Assembly: GCF_001721295.1 (NCBI RefSeq)
Contig: NZ_MDDS01000068.1
Span: forward strand, 62,001-126,000
DNA length: 64,000 nt
Source of the DNA: Sphingomonas turrisvirgatae
Lineage (GTDB): Bacteria > Pseudomonadota > Alphaproteobacteria > Sphingomonadales > Sphingomonadaceae
Direction of reading: 5' to 3'
Shown piece by piece: positions 55,315 to 64,000 of this stretch. Below the pieces are notes generated by a model. The model had not been told where the DNA came from and did no database searches. It saw only the letters and a list, made by a program, of their open reading frames with translations. The first letter of the stretch is position 1, and each line of letters begins with the position of its first letter. A program made the position numbers and the translations under genes.

Positions 55315-56180
55315 CGACGGATGCCGGCCGCCAGTGACAGGCCGTCGGTGAACCGCCAGAACCTCAGCCGCGCCAGCGTGGCGAGGCCGCGCGCGCGCTC
55401 GCCGCGATCCGCCAGCGCCGGGCTGCGCAGCACGCACGGGGCATGCGCCGCAACCGAGAGCGGCAGTGCCAGCGTGTGCGCGAGCCATTTCAAGCGGCCG
55501 CCGCGCTTCTGCAGGGCGAGTTCGAACATCTCGGCGTTCAGCCGCTGCCATTTCTTGCGGAGCGCCGCCCAGTCGGCACGGGGCGGATGCCCAGCCACGG
55601 CACGCTCGGCATAGCCAATGCGAAAGCCCGCTGCGCGCGCGCGCAGGCACCAGTCATAATCTTCCGATACCCCGACCTGGAATGGCCCGACGCGATCGAA
55701 CACGGCGCGGGAGCAGAACAGGTTGGCGGTGACGGTGAAGCCCTTGTCGCGGACATAGCTTTCATTGTCGAACGCGAACACCGTCTCGAACGCCTCCGCG
55801 CCGCTGCGCGGGCCGTCATGTTCGGCGATCACCACCATGCGTCCGCCGGCAAAATCGCAGTCGTCGAGCGCTTGGATGCCCTCGGCCAGCCAGTCGCGCT
55901 CGGGCACGCAATCGGCGTCGGTAAAGGCGAGCAACGCACCCGATGACGCCGCAACGCCCGCGTTGCGCGCGGGGCCGGCACCCTTGTCGGCCGCGAGGAC
56001 CAGCCGGGCGCGCCCGGCAATGACCCGCTCCACCGCCTCGCGACCGATCGGGCTCATATTGTCGGCGACGACGATCTCGAAATCCGACGCCGGCATGCTT
56101 TGCGCCGTCAGCGCGGCGAGGCAGCGGTCGAGACGCTTCAGATCGTCGTAATGCGGAACGATGACGGAGATGCGCGGCAT
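55311..56180 (-). CDS. GT2 glycosyltransferase
   Basis: A 289-residue GT-A enzyme. RISVIVPHYDDLKRLDRCLA, ALLAFTDADCVPERDWLAEG (DxD) and QVGVSEDYDWCLRARAAGFR are the family motifs. The C-terminus has a hydrophobic, basic region (LAHTLALPLSVAAHAPC). I used the ATG at 56180, sharing one base with the stop of the acetyltransferase gene. It is the middle gene of a three-gene minus-strand operon. Confidence 0.88.
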   Translation of the reverse strand: MPRISVIVPHYDDLKRLDRCLAALTAQSMPASDFEIVVADNMSPIGREAVERVIAGRARLVLAADKGAGPARNAGVAASSGALLAFTDADCVPERDWLAEGIQALDDCDFAGGRMVVIAEHDGPRSGAEAFETVFAFDNESYVRDKGFTVTANLFCSRAVFDRVGPFQVGVSEDYDWCLRARAAGFRIGYAERAVAGHPPRADWAALRKKWQRLNAEMFELALQKRGGRLKWLAHTLALPLSVAAHAPCVLRSPALADRGERARGLATLARLRFWRFTDGLSLAAGIRR

Positions 56181-56812
56181 CAGGCGAGCGTCTTCGGGGC
56201 GCCCAGCGCCGCGCGCACGCGCGCTACGGTCGGGTGGAAGACCAGGTCGGGATCGCGCTGCACCAGTTCGCGCAGGCCCGCGAGGTCGAGCGTCCACCAT
56301 CGGCTGGCTTCCAAGGCGTCCTGCAATTCGGGCGTGAACCGTTGACGCAGCACCTTCGCGGGATTGCCGGCCACGATGGCATAGCGCGGCACATCGCGGG
56401 TCACGATCGCGCCCGCGCCGATGATCGCGCCACGGCCGACCCGTCGGCACGACGGCACGATGATCGCGTTGTGGCCAATCCACACATCGTCCTCGATCAC
56501 TTGCGGATCGTCATAGTGGATATCGGCCGGCACGACGCCAAACTTCCGCTCGTACAATGCGGGATGCGTGGAGATCGCGTCGAAGGGATGATTGATCGGA
56601 GCCGAGCGAACCGTCTTCGCGATCGAGCAGTATCGCCCGATCACCAGCGGCCCGGGCATTCGCCACTGATCGAAGCAGCCATAGCTGTACAGGCCGACGT
56701 CGATACGGTGCCGATCCCTGAACCATCGGCGCAGGGCCTGATTTTCGAACTGATCGCGTTGCCAGCGCCAGAGCCTGCCGCGTTCGATCAGGCGTTTTGC
56801 AAGTCCGATCAT
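56180..56812 (-). CDS. CatB-like O-acetyltransferase (left-handed beta-helix), copy 2
   Basis: A 210-residue hexapeptide-repeat protein, paralogue of 25824-26495. Seen: [23 protein letters not shown], the histidine loop [39 protein letters not shown] and [20 protein letters not shown]. The C-terminal [13 protein letters not shown] matches [13 protein letters not shown] of copy 1. It starts the three-gene operon with two GT2 genes, so it probably acetylates the sugar those enzymes add. No signal peptide; cytoplasmic. Confidence 0.87.
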   Translation of the reverse strand: MIGLAKRLIERGRLWRWQRDQFENQALRRWFRDRHRIDVGLYSYGCFDQWRMPGPLVIGRYCSIAKTVRSAPINHPFDAISTHPALYERKFGVVPADIHYDDPQVIEDDVWIGHNAIIVPSCRRVGRGAIIGAGAIVTRDVPRYAIVAGNPAKVLRQRFTPELQDALEASRWWTLDLAGLRELVQRDPDLVFHPTVARVRAALGAPKTLA

Positions 56813-56995
56813 CGCGACCCCCGTGAGACGGCAAGCAGCGATCGGGATCGTCCGCCTGCTGCAACTGCGAACGCCTTAAGCCGCAACCGACAAGACGGCA
56901 ATATTGGGCGCGCGACGAACTTGCCGACCTGCAGGTGGCGGAGCACTCGTCCCAACTTGTCTGAAGAAAGCAGCTGGCATTTGGCCGAGGAGGGG

Positions 56996-57037
56996 GTGGG
57001 TCCGGCTCAGACTGATTCGACTGTGAGTCGGACCCAC
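56996..57037. other. long imperfect hairpin
   Basis: GTGGGTCCG (56996-57004) and CGGACCCAC (57029-57037) pair perfectly, and CTCA/TGAG extend the stem after one mismatch, leaving a 14-base loop. It stands at the 3' end of the decayed gene, reading leftwards. The following bases on that strand are C-rich rather than T-rich, so it is not a clear intrinsic terminator. The rest of 56813-57046 shows no gene. Confidence 0.5.
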
Positions 57038-57046
57038 AGCTTACGC

Positions 57047-59415
57047 CTAACTCGCCTCCAGCGCCCCGGCCGCGAACGCCCCACCGCGCGCCACGCCGGC
57101 ACGATCTGTGTCCAGGTTCGCCACACTCGCCACCCCGATCAGCGGTGAACCGCTGGCCGGGCGATAGTCGCCACCGCCGGTGTCGCTGCCCATGCGGCTG
57201 CGGTCGTCGGTGAATTTGGGCCAGGCATTGCCCTGATTGATCGCGGCCGAGGGGTTGATCACCGCGCCGATGCCAAAGCCATCCGGCTGGAAGTTGCCAT
57301 TGTCCAGCCGACGACCATGCACGTTCCCTTCCATGTTGCAGCCGACCACGAACCAGAGGTTGTCGGTCAGCCACGGGCCATAGCCATAAGGTGCGACTGC
57401 CCCGGTCAGGCTTGGGTAGTTCGGCACGCCGTTCGCCGCACAGGTGGTATCGTCGAAGAAAGCGTCATGCTTGGTCGGCATCAGTCGAAATAGTTGTTGG
57501 CCACCCGGCAATCCCTGTGAACGTTGTGCGAGGTGAGGTCAGGCGGATCGTTGTAGAGCGTGTTGGTGCGCTCGCCGATAAAGGTGTTTCCCTCGATCAG
57601 GCCATGCGTCATCCGATCCAGCGAGTTTTCCGCGATGTCCCACATCGGTTCCGTGCTGGCTCCGATCCGCTCCATTACATTGTTGACGACCATCGGCCGC
57701 ACGATCTGCACCGCGCCGCCAGAACTTAGGCCCGCCCAGCTGATCGCCCCCGCCGTCACGCTGCGCACCAGGTTACCGACCGCGACCCAATCGGCCTGGC
57801 TGTTTGCGTCCCCGCCGGCGTTCAATGGCGAAAGGCCCGCCCGGCGCTGCTGCTGACGATCGGCAGCGCCACAATGCCGCGCGGTGTCGAGCAGGAGCGG
57901 ACCAGCGCGAACTTCTGGTTCGAACCGGACTGGCTCCAGGTAATGGCCCGAGAGGCTCGATCCAATCGCGCTGTTCGTCGCGTAGGTGAAGGCGGTCGAG
58001 CTGCTGTTGAGGAACGCAGCGGACGCGCCCTGCCCGGACTTCGCCTCGACCTGCACATTGTTCAGCCAGTAATAGGTGGCGTTCGAGAGGATCACGCCGC
58101 CGACGTTCAGCCGGCAATTGTGGATCGCGAGATGACTGGCGCCTGCGTTGAGCGAGGTCGCCGCCGTTTCGAGGATACAGTTGGCGCGCGGGTTGGGATC
58201 GTCGGGATCTCCCAGGATGATCGGCCAGCACTCGGTTGCGGTGAGCCCCGTCGTGGGCGCGACAGTGCCCATCGACGTCGTTCCCGGCGGAAGGACGATG
58301 AACGCGCCATCCGTCATGCGCGTAAGCGCCGCTTGCCCGTTCGCTGCGGCGGCGCCCCGATTGGCGAGATACAAGGCCTGCACCGCGACCCCCGCATTGA
58401 CCGGCTTGCTTGTCGCAGCGACGGCCTTTGCCGCAGCCAGCTACCCCTGCACCATTGCCGCGCTGGCGGTAGCGGTGCCGTTCACCGGATCGCAAACCAC
58501 CCAGGCGGCGGGATAGCGCGTACCCGCCGGGTCATAGGCCATGACCAGCGGCGCGTCGGCGGTGTTGACAAAGCTGCCCGCCGCCGTGGATTGGCCGCTG
58601 CCGGAGGTGCGCGACGGCCCCACCCACGGGACCAGCGTCTTGTGGACCGTGATCAGCCCCGCATTCAGGTCCGATGGATCGATGTCCGCGCCCCAGCACC
58701 GCACGCTGTCGCTATAGGCGGTCGAGGTGGAAAGGCCCGTCGCCCATACCGTCTTCGTCGTGGTACCGGCGGTCACGTCAAACCGCGCCGCCGCGAGGCC
58801 CGACTTGCCCTCCGGATTGATGCTGCCCGCCATCACATCGACACGGAAGCTTCCCGTCACGCGGTGCTTGGGCGGCGTCAGCCAGCGTCCGCCGATTACC
58901 GGAGCGGCAGCGAGCGCGGAGTTGTTGGTCACCGCGATGCCGCTCTGCGCTGACGCACCCGTTCGCCACCCTGCCGCAAGCGACAGCGTGCAGGCGTCAC
59001 CGACATAAACCTTGCGCGACAGACGCAGGCGAACCGTACGGGTGCCGTCGCCATGGTCCGTGTAGTCCAGCACCATATTGTTGGTTCGATCGTGCTGCTG
59101 GGAACGATCGGCGTCGTCCGCCACGGTTTCAGACCAATGATCGGACGCGCGCGGGAGGGGGTGGCGACAGCCTGTCCGCCGTGGCGATCGAAGCCGGCAC
59201 TGACGGTAGTCAACCGGACGCCTGACATCGTCGTCGTCGGCCCATCGAAGCCATAGGCCGACCAGCTTCCCATGCCGAATCCGGACAATCGAAGCGTCAG
59301 CACCGTGCCGTCGGGCGATATCGCGGCCGATCGAACCGGACCCGGTGTTGGAGGGGCCACGGCACCGGCGGATGGCCGACCTCGCCCCCTGACCATAGGA
59401 AAAGCCGCGCATCAT
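57047..59415 (-). pseudogene. decayed beta-helix spike-like protein with several frame disruptions
   Basis: Protein-like sequence of about 780 residues continues through three frames. Reading leftwards: the start MMRGFSYGQG is broken at a run of five G (59385-59389), the next stretch (SPDGTVLTLRLSGFGMGSW) shifts back near 59,075-59,105 (before NNMVLDYTDHG), an in-frame TAG stands at 58441-58443, compensating shifts occur near 57,935 and 57,835, and a last shift near 57,485 precedes the tail. The N-terminal half is beta-sandwich-like; the C-terminal half has beta-helix traits (HLAIHNCRLNVGGVILSNA) and a closing GDYRPASGSPLIG motif. Either a pseudogene or a poorly sequenced stretch; the number of lesions compared with intact neighbours favours decay. 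Confidence 0.65.
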
Positions 59416-59672
59416 GCGTAACCGCTCACGGGAACGTTGGTGCCGGTCACGCGGACATGCGTCGCGCGAACGTCGATCCGCTCACCATCCTTGACCGGGT
59501 GCGCGACATCGATGCTCCCCTCGATCGTGCGCAGCGGATGACGCCATCCGCCCCGGCACGCAGCGCCTTGGTGATGAAGGGGAGAGGATTGGTGTCGTGC
59601 GGCGTCACGACGAAACAGCGGCGAGCCGGGAGCCAGCGGCGAGTCGGCACTGTTGATGAATGGGTCACTCAT
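59412..59672 (-). pseudogene. small spike-base-like protein with two compensating frameshifts
   Basis: An 86-codon frame from MSDPFINSADSPLAPGSPLF to VTGTNVPVSGYA. Its middle is out of frame: the sensible sequence FVVTPHDTNPLPFITKALRA lies in another frame between about 59,614 (run of three T on the coding strand) and 59,532. Corrected, it resembles the short spike-base proteins named after Rhodobacter capsulatus Rcc01079, which accompany capsule-binding head spikes of gene transfer agents. That resemblance is from memory. It overlaps the next decayed gene by 4 nt, so they were a translational pair. Confidence 0.45.
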
Positions 59673-59848
59673 GGGATCATCCTCTCAAACCACGGAATGT
59701 GGCCTCGAATGTTCTATCTTTGTTCTTATCGTGTATGAAAGTGTTTTCGCTCACTCGCGAAGTCTGCAATCCAGTGTGAGAAGGGTCTTAACCATGATAT
59801 GCGATCGAGGGGCGGTCGATCTGGCGTGACCCATTGAAAAGCTGCTCC

Positions 59849-61552
59849 ATGAAATCAAACCGCAATACCGCAACGTCGCCGCTGGACATGATTCGCGGTC
59901 AGATCAAATCAGCCATGATCGGCGTGACCGCAGCCAGCGCGCTGCTCAATATCCTACTGCTGGCCGGCTCGATCTATATGATGCTGGTCTATGATCTGGT
60001 CATTCCCGGGCGCAGTGAGGCAACGCTGGCTGGTCTGCTGTTCCTGGTCATCGCGGCCTATTCGTTTCAGGCCGTCCTTGAAGTGATTCGCGGTCGTGTG
60101 CTCGTCCACATGGCGGGCAGCGTGAACAGCGCGCTTGAGGATCAGGTCCACGGCGCCGTCGTCAACGCGGCCCGACGCTTGCCGGAAGCAGATGCCAATC
60201 AGCCGGTGCGCGATCTCGACCAGATCCGCGGTTTCCTTGCCGGGGCAGGGCCAACCGCGTTCGTCGATCTGCCATGGGTGTTGTTCTTCGTCGCGATCCT
60301 GTTCCTGCTCCATCCGTGGATCGGCGTCACCGTCCTGGTCGGCGCGGCGGTGCTGGTGGCGCTGACCTTCCTGACCGACCGGATCACGCGGCCTGGGATG
60401 GAGCAGCTGCTGGGCCTCGCGCGGACTCGGCAGGAGGTGGTCGATACGAGCCGCCGGCATGCCGAAGCGTTATACGCGATGGGGATGGAACATCGCCTGC
60501 GCGACATGTGGCGCAGGGCGAATCACGACTATCTTGCCGTCCACACCCGGATCAGCGCCAGCGGCGCGACCCTGGGCAGCGTCGGCAAAGTGTCGCGGAT
60601 GTTACTGCAATCGATCGTGCTGAGCGTCGGTGCCGTCCTGGTGATCGAAAACAAGGCGAGCGCCGGCGTCATCTTTGCCAGCTCGATCCTCTCTTCGCGC
60701 GCACTGGCGCCGATCGAACTGGTGATTGCCAATTGGCGCGGCTATGTCTCGGCACGCAAAAGCTGGGAGCGCCTGAAACAGGCGTTCGCGCATTTCGAGC
60801 AGCCCGCGCCGGTCCAGCCGCTACCCCTGCCACGTTCCGCCATGTCGGCTGAGGTGCTGTCGCTGACGGCGGCCGGCGGTAAAGTGGCGATCGTACAGAA
60901 TGTATCGCTGCTGATCTTCGCTGGCGAAGCGGTCGCCATCATGGGGCCCAGCGGCTCGGGTAAATCGACGCTGATGCGTGGGCTGGCGGGCATCCTGCCG
61001 GCCGCGTCGGGCAGCGTGCGCCTTGACGGGGCGGAACTCGACCAGTGGCCGCGTGACGTTCTGGGACGGAGCATCGGCTATCTGCCGCAGAATGTGGAGC
61101 TGCTGCACGGCACGGTGGCCGAGAACATCGCACGCTTTCAGCCCGACGCCGACATGGCTGATGTGATCCATGCCGCCAAACAGGCTGGCGTGCATGACAT
61201 GATCCAGCATTTCCCTGACGGGTATAACAGCGATGTCGGACCCGATGGCCGGTTCTTCTCGGCGGGGCAGCGACAGCGGATTGCGCTGGCGCGCGCGCTT
61301 TTCGGTGATCCCTTTCTGATCCTGTTGGACGAACCCAACTCCAATCTCGACGATATCGGCGAAGCGGCACTGATCGAGGCGATTCGCGCCGCGAAGGCGC
61401 GCGGCGCGATCGTCATCGCGGTCGCCCACCGCCCGGCGATACTTCAGGCGATCGACAATATCCTGCTGCTCAATGCCGGTCGCGCCCAAGCCTATGAACG
61501 CAAGGACCGGATTCTTCAGGCGGCGCAGGGGCACGCGGTCATCGCGAGCTAG
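59849..61552 (+). CDS. type I secretion ABC transporter (PrtD-like permease/ATPase)
   Basis: About 567 residues. An N-terminal membrane part with two early helices (LLNILLLAGSIYMMLVYDLV) and more to residue 280, then an ATPase with Walker A GPSGSGKSTLM, Q-loop YLPQNVELLHG, signature FFSAGQRQRIALARAL and Walker B ILLDEPNSNLD; the last is the PrtD-type hallmark. It exports RTX proteins without a Sec signal. No peptidase domain. The substrate is probably the small RTX protein 149 bases downstream and perhaps the one at 38692. A TTG fifteen bases before the ATG is an alternative start. Confidence 0.92.
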   Translation: MKSNRNTATSPLDMIRGQIKSAMIGVTAASALLNILLLAGSIYMMLVYDLVIPGRSEATLAGLLFLVIAAYSFQAVLEVIRGRVLVHMAGSVNSALEDQVHGAVVNAARRLPEADANQPVRDLDQIRGFLAGAGPTAFVDLPWVLFFVAILFLLHPWIGVTVLVGAAVLVALTFLTDRITRPGMEQLLGLARTRQEVVDTSRRHAEALYAMGMEHRLRDMWRRANHDYLAVHTRISASGATLGSVGKVSRMLLQSIVLSVGAVLVIENKASAGVIFASSILSSRALAPIELVIANWRGYVSARKSWERLKQAFAHFEQPAPVQPLPLPRSAMSAEVLSLTAAGGKVAIVQNVSLLIFAGEAVAIMGPSGSGKSTLMRGLAGILPAASGSVRLDGAELDQWPRDVLGRSIGYLPQNVELLHGTVAENIARFQPDADMADVIHAAKQAGVHDMIQHFPDGYNSDVGPDGRFFSAGQRQRIALARALFGDPFLILLDEPNSNLDDIGEAALIEAIRAAKARGAIVIAVAHRPAILQAIDNILLLNAGRAQAYERKDRILQAAQGHAVIAS

Positions 61553-61566
61553 TCCTTGCGGGCATT

Positions 61567-61591
61567 GTCCCTAACCGGGACGTAACTTTTT
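61567..61591 (+). terminator. weak hairpin with T-run after the ABC gene
   Basis: GTCCC-TAACC-GGGAC (61567-61581) is a 5-base stem, followed after five bases by TTTTT. It is short for an intrinsic terminator but well placed, 15 bases after the stop codon. The remaining sequence to 61700 is AT-rich and probably holds a separate promoter for the small RTX gene. Confidence 0.4.
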
Positions 61592-61700
61592 CGTCGGCTA
61601 CGGACCTAAAAGCTTAATAAAGTATTTATGAGCGCGACGGGCCGTGTTACGTGCGGGCTCAGTCGAGTCTCTATGTAACGACCTTTTTAGGGGAATCCTG

Positions 61701-62222
61701 ATGGACTATGTAAGCGGCGGCGCCGGTTCGAATGACATTCGTGCAACTGCGGGCGGTACCATGCTGGCCGGTAACGCTGGCAGCGACGTTCTGCGCGGCG
61801 GCAAGGGCGACGATATCCTGATCGGCGGCGCGGGCGACGATGCTCTGTATGGCGGCGCCGGTGGTGACCAGTTCCGCTTCTTCGGCAACCAGATCGAAGG
61901 CGCTTCGGACACGGATCGTCTGTACGACCTCAACTTCGCTGACGGCGACACGCTCGTCTTCGGTGCATTCGGTGGCTTGTTCGAGGACGCAGCTGGCGTC
62001 AACGCATTCAACAATGGCGATGCGGCGATCATCAGCAGCTGGGATGGCCTTGCCAACGCCTTCGAAGCGGCTGGCGCACGTGCCACCTATTCGGGCAATG
62101 CAGCGCTCGACCTGCTGTTCATCACGTTCGACAACGGCGCTGGCCAGACTCAGACGCTGCGCATCAGCAACGGCTATTCGGCGTTCGTGTCCGCGCTCGA
62201 CGGCGGCCCGGTTCCGGTCTGA
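61701..62222 (+). CDS. small RTX protein (type I secretion substrate)
   Basis: A 173-residue acidic protein without signal peptide. It opens with MDYVSGGAGSNDI and has four to five RTX units (GGKGDDILI, GGAGDDALY, GGAGGDQFRF), followed by a C-terminal domain of about 115 residues starting ASDTDRLYDLNFADGDTLVF. AGGGG stands seven bases before the ATG. It lies between two type I secretion ABC genes, so export by them is very likely. It has no enzyme domain; a calcium-binding surface or matrix protein is the best guess. Confidence 0.88.
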   Translation: MDYVSGGAGSNDIRATAGGTMLAGNAGSDVLRGGKGDDILIGGAGDDALYGGAGGDQFRFFGNQIEGASDTDRLYDLNFADGDTLVFGAFGGLFEDAAGVNAFNNGDAAIISSWDGLANAFEAAGARATYSGNAALDLLFITFDNGAGQTQTLRISNGYSAFVSALDGGPVPV

Positions 62223-62248
62223 TCTTTCGATCCGATCGTATCACGATG

Positions 62249-62278
62249 AAAAGGGCACCGTTCGCGGTGCCCTTTTTT
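62249..62278 (+). terminator. intrinsic terminator after the small RTX gene
   Basis: AAAAGGGCACCG-TTCG-CGGTGCCCTTTTTT is a perfect 12-base stem with a UUCG tetraloop and a run of six T. It ends transcription of the small RTX gene 27 bases after its stop. This is the clearest intrinsic terminator in the window. Confidence 0.93.
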
Positions 62279-62351
62279 GTTGATCGGCGATGATTTCTGA
62301 CTCGTTAAGGCAATTGGTGTAGCGGTCGCCGTTACGCCAACAGGATTCACG

Positions 62352-64000
62352 ATGGACGTGCAGGCCGCAACCGACTCACCCAATCCGTATGCCAGCGCAC
62401 AATTGCGTCGATCGCTGCGGTCCGTTCGTGCCGCGGTCGTCGCCCTCACATTCATGTGCGGGCTGGCGTATATCGCCCTCGCGATCGGGGCGATGCTGAT
62501 GCTCGACATCGCCCTGCCCGGCCGTAATGGCGAAACGGTTGCGGGGCTGCTCGCCATGGCGATTGGCACGCTGGCATTGTTGATCGGCGGCTTGACGCTG
62601 CGGCAGCGTCTGCTCCGTCAGGCCGGGCGCATCCTTTCCTTCTCGATCTCGCCGGTCATCGCGGCCCATCGCTATGGAACGGGTGAATCGGGGACCAGCC
62701 TCGCGAGTGACACCCGCGACATTGACCACGTGCGCCGCGTGCTTACCGGCGGCGGAATTGCCGCGCTGGCGGATCTTGCAATCGTGCCGCTCTATCTCAT
62801 CGTGCTGCTGATGCTCGGCTGGCCGATGGCGCTTACCTTGCTAATCGGCGGTACCGTTGGCGCTGCGCTGCTGCGGGTATGGAGCACGACCCTGGCCGGC
62901 AGCGTGGATGCCGCGGATCGGGCGCATGCCGAACGCGACGAACTGTTGCAAACCCATGCAGCGTCGCGGTCCTTCATTCGACAGCTGGGCATCCTGCGCC
63001 CGATGCAGGCTCGCGAGGAGGCCGCTGAACGCGCGGCGCTTGCGCCCGCCGACGCACTCGATGCCAGCCTTGGCCGCAACCGCCTTATCGTCGCCGCTCT
63101 GGCGGCCGTCGTCATCATCGCCGTCGGCACGCTCACCGTCTGGCGCGCGACGAATGACCGCGCCGGGATCGGGACGATTGCGGCAGCGCTTCTGTTGACC
63201 GGGTTTGCGCTTTGGCCATTCCGCGAGATCGCGGCGCGTCAGGCCGAACTGTTGCGCGGCCGCGCGGCGTGGGCGCGCCTGCGGACCGCGTTGGACACCC
63301 CGGTTCTGCAGGACGATGTGCTGCCCCTGCCGACACCGCGCGAAACGCTGGCCGCAGAAGCGATCGCGATCGCAGCGGCCGGCGAACGCCGCGTCGTGCT
63401 GCAAGGCGTCAGCTTCACGATGACCGCCGGCGATATCACGCTCATCGTCGGGCCATCGAACAGCGGCAAGTCGATGCTGCTCAAGGCGCTGGCCGGCCTT
63501 GCGCCCAACGCCATCGGCAATGTGCGCCTGGATGGCGCGACGCTTGGCCAGTATGGCGAAACGGGACGCTCGCGGCACATCGGCTATCTCTCGCAAAGCT
63601 GCGTTCTGTTGCCCGGCACGATCAGTCAGAATATCGCCGGCTTCAGCGACGCGGTCGAGCCGGATGCCGTGGTGAGCGCCGCGCAAACGACTGGCGCGCA
63701 TGACATGATCGTCCGGTTGCCCCAAGGGTATGACACGCTTGTCGGCGGTCCCGACTGCAGCCTGCCGCAATCCGCACGGCAGCGGATCAATATCACCACC
63801 GCGTTTTACGGCGACCCGTTCCTGTTGCTGTTGGATACGCCCGACAGCTTTCAGGATCGCAACGGTCAGGCGGCATTGGGCGCGGCGTTGCAGGCGGCCC
63901 GCGCGCGTGGCGCGATTGTGCTGCTCACCGGCGAATCGCGCGCGATTATCGACGCCGCCAATCTCGTCCTGGTACTGCGCAAGGGCGGCGTGGCGGATTT
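62352..64000 (+). CDS. second type I secretion ABC protein with degenerate ATPase (3' truncated by window)
   Basis: About 549 codons, still open at the right edge. The start ATG follows AGGA by six bases. The membrane half has helices at about residues 30-52, 60-80, 135-175 and 240-290. The ATPase half keeps Walker A GPSNSGKSMLL (near 368), but the signature reads CSLPQSARQRI instead of LSGGQ and Walker B reads LLLLDTPDSFQD, with threonine in place of the catalytic glutamate. It therefore probably forms a heterodimer with the canonical ABC protein at 59849, one competent and one degenerate site. The adaptor (HlyD-type) gene is presumably beyond the edge. Confidence 0.88.
   Translation, partial: MDVQAATDSPNPYASAQLRRSLRSVRAAVVALTFMCGLAYIALAIGAMLMLDIALPGRNGETVAGLLAMAIGTLALLIGGLTLRQRLLRQAGRILSFSISPVIAAHRYGTGESGTSLASDTRDIDHVRRVLTGGGIAALADLAIVPLYLIVLLMLGWPMALTLLIGGTVGAALLRVWSTTLAGSVDAADRAHAERDELLQTHAASRSFIRQLGILRPMQAREEAAERAALAPADALDASLGRNRLIVAALAAVVIIAVGTLTVWRATNDRAGIGTIAAALLLTGFALWPFREIAARQAELLRGRAAWARLRTALDTPVLQDDVLPLPTPRETLAAEAIAIAAAGERRVVLQGVSFTMTAGDITLIVGPSNSGKSMLLKALAGLAPNAIGNVRLDGATLGQYGETGRSRHIGYLSQSCVLLPGTISQNIAGFSDAVEPDAVVSAAQTTGAHDMIVRLPQGYDTLVGGPDCSLPQSARQRINITTAFYGDPFLLLLDTPDSFQDRNGQAALGAALQAARARGAIVLLTGESRAIIDAANLVLVLRKGGVAD

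Overview
The DNA is GC-rich with GC-rich third codon positions. It carries tightly overlapping genes (ATGA, GTGA and TGATG junctions), many GTG/TTG starts, and a split chain-length regulator plus type I secretion arrangement like that of sphingan producers. This fits an alphaproteobacterium of the Sphingomonas group, although no rRNA or other phylogenetic marker is present. Almost the whole window is one large surface-glycan (exopolysaccharide) region. I found no tRNA, rRNA, CRISPR array, transposase or replication origin.

Bases 1-20,600 hold a sugar-modification module. A GH95 fucosidase fragment is followed by a six-gene minus-strand operon (9445 to 1840, every junction a 4-nt overlap): two nucleotide-sugar epimerases, a GT4 glycosyltransferase, two CgeB-like glycosyltransferases, and a third CgeB-like domain fused to UDP-glucuronate decarboxylase. 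Next come a histidine phosphatase, a DUF6165 protein, a GT9-like protein, a methyltransferase, an apparently circularly permuted glycoside hydrolase, inositol-3-phosphate synthase, an MDR dehydrogenase, a Gfo/Idh oxidoreductase, a pyruvyltransferase-like protein with an FrhB-like iron-sulfur partner, and galU. Two intergenic regions here share exact sequence elements and inverted repeats, which suggests one regulator.

Bases 20,700-44,550 hold the polymer machinery. They encode ugd, a GH5 lipoprotein, a tandem acyltransferase gene broken by an amber codon, a CatB-type acetyltransferase, a beta-helix protein, a NodZ-like fucosyltransferase beside gmd and fcl (GDP-L-fucose), a polymerase/ligase-like protein, a flippase, an AAA ATPase, a two-protein chain-length system and an outer-membrane export protein. 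A beta-helix/RTX protein, a second pyruvyltransferase/FrhB pair and an outer-membrane barrel follow.

Bases 44,550-56,800 hold a second assembly line: four stand-alone GT2 glycosyltransferases besides a GT2 domain in a larger protein, an acyltransferase, a Wzm/Wzt ABC exporter with a C-terminal glycan-recognition domain, a giant GT2-NodS-NodB trifunctional protein and another CatB-type acetyltransferase. From 57,047 to 59,672 lies a decayed stretch with several frameshifts and an amber codon. It resembles a spike-base protein plus a beta-helix spike. From 59,849 to the right edge there is a type I secretion ABC protein, a small RTX protein with a clear terminator, and a second ABC protein with degenerate catalytic motifs.

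Together the genes supply UDP-Glc, UDP-GlcA, probably UDP-Xyl, GDP-Fuc and other sugars. They assemble them into at least one repeat unit, decorate it (acetyl, possibly pyruvyl, methyl, deacetylation), export it by Wzx/Wzy-like and ABC routes, and secrete RTX proteins that could remodel or bind it. No initiating undecaprenyl-phosphate sugar transferase and no HlyD-type adaptor are visible, so those parts lie elsewhere.
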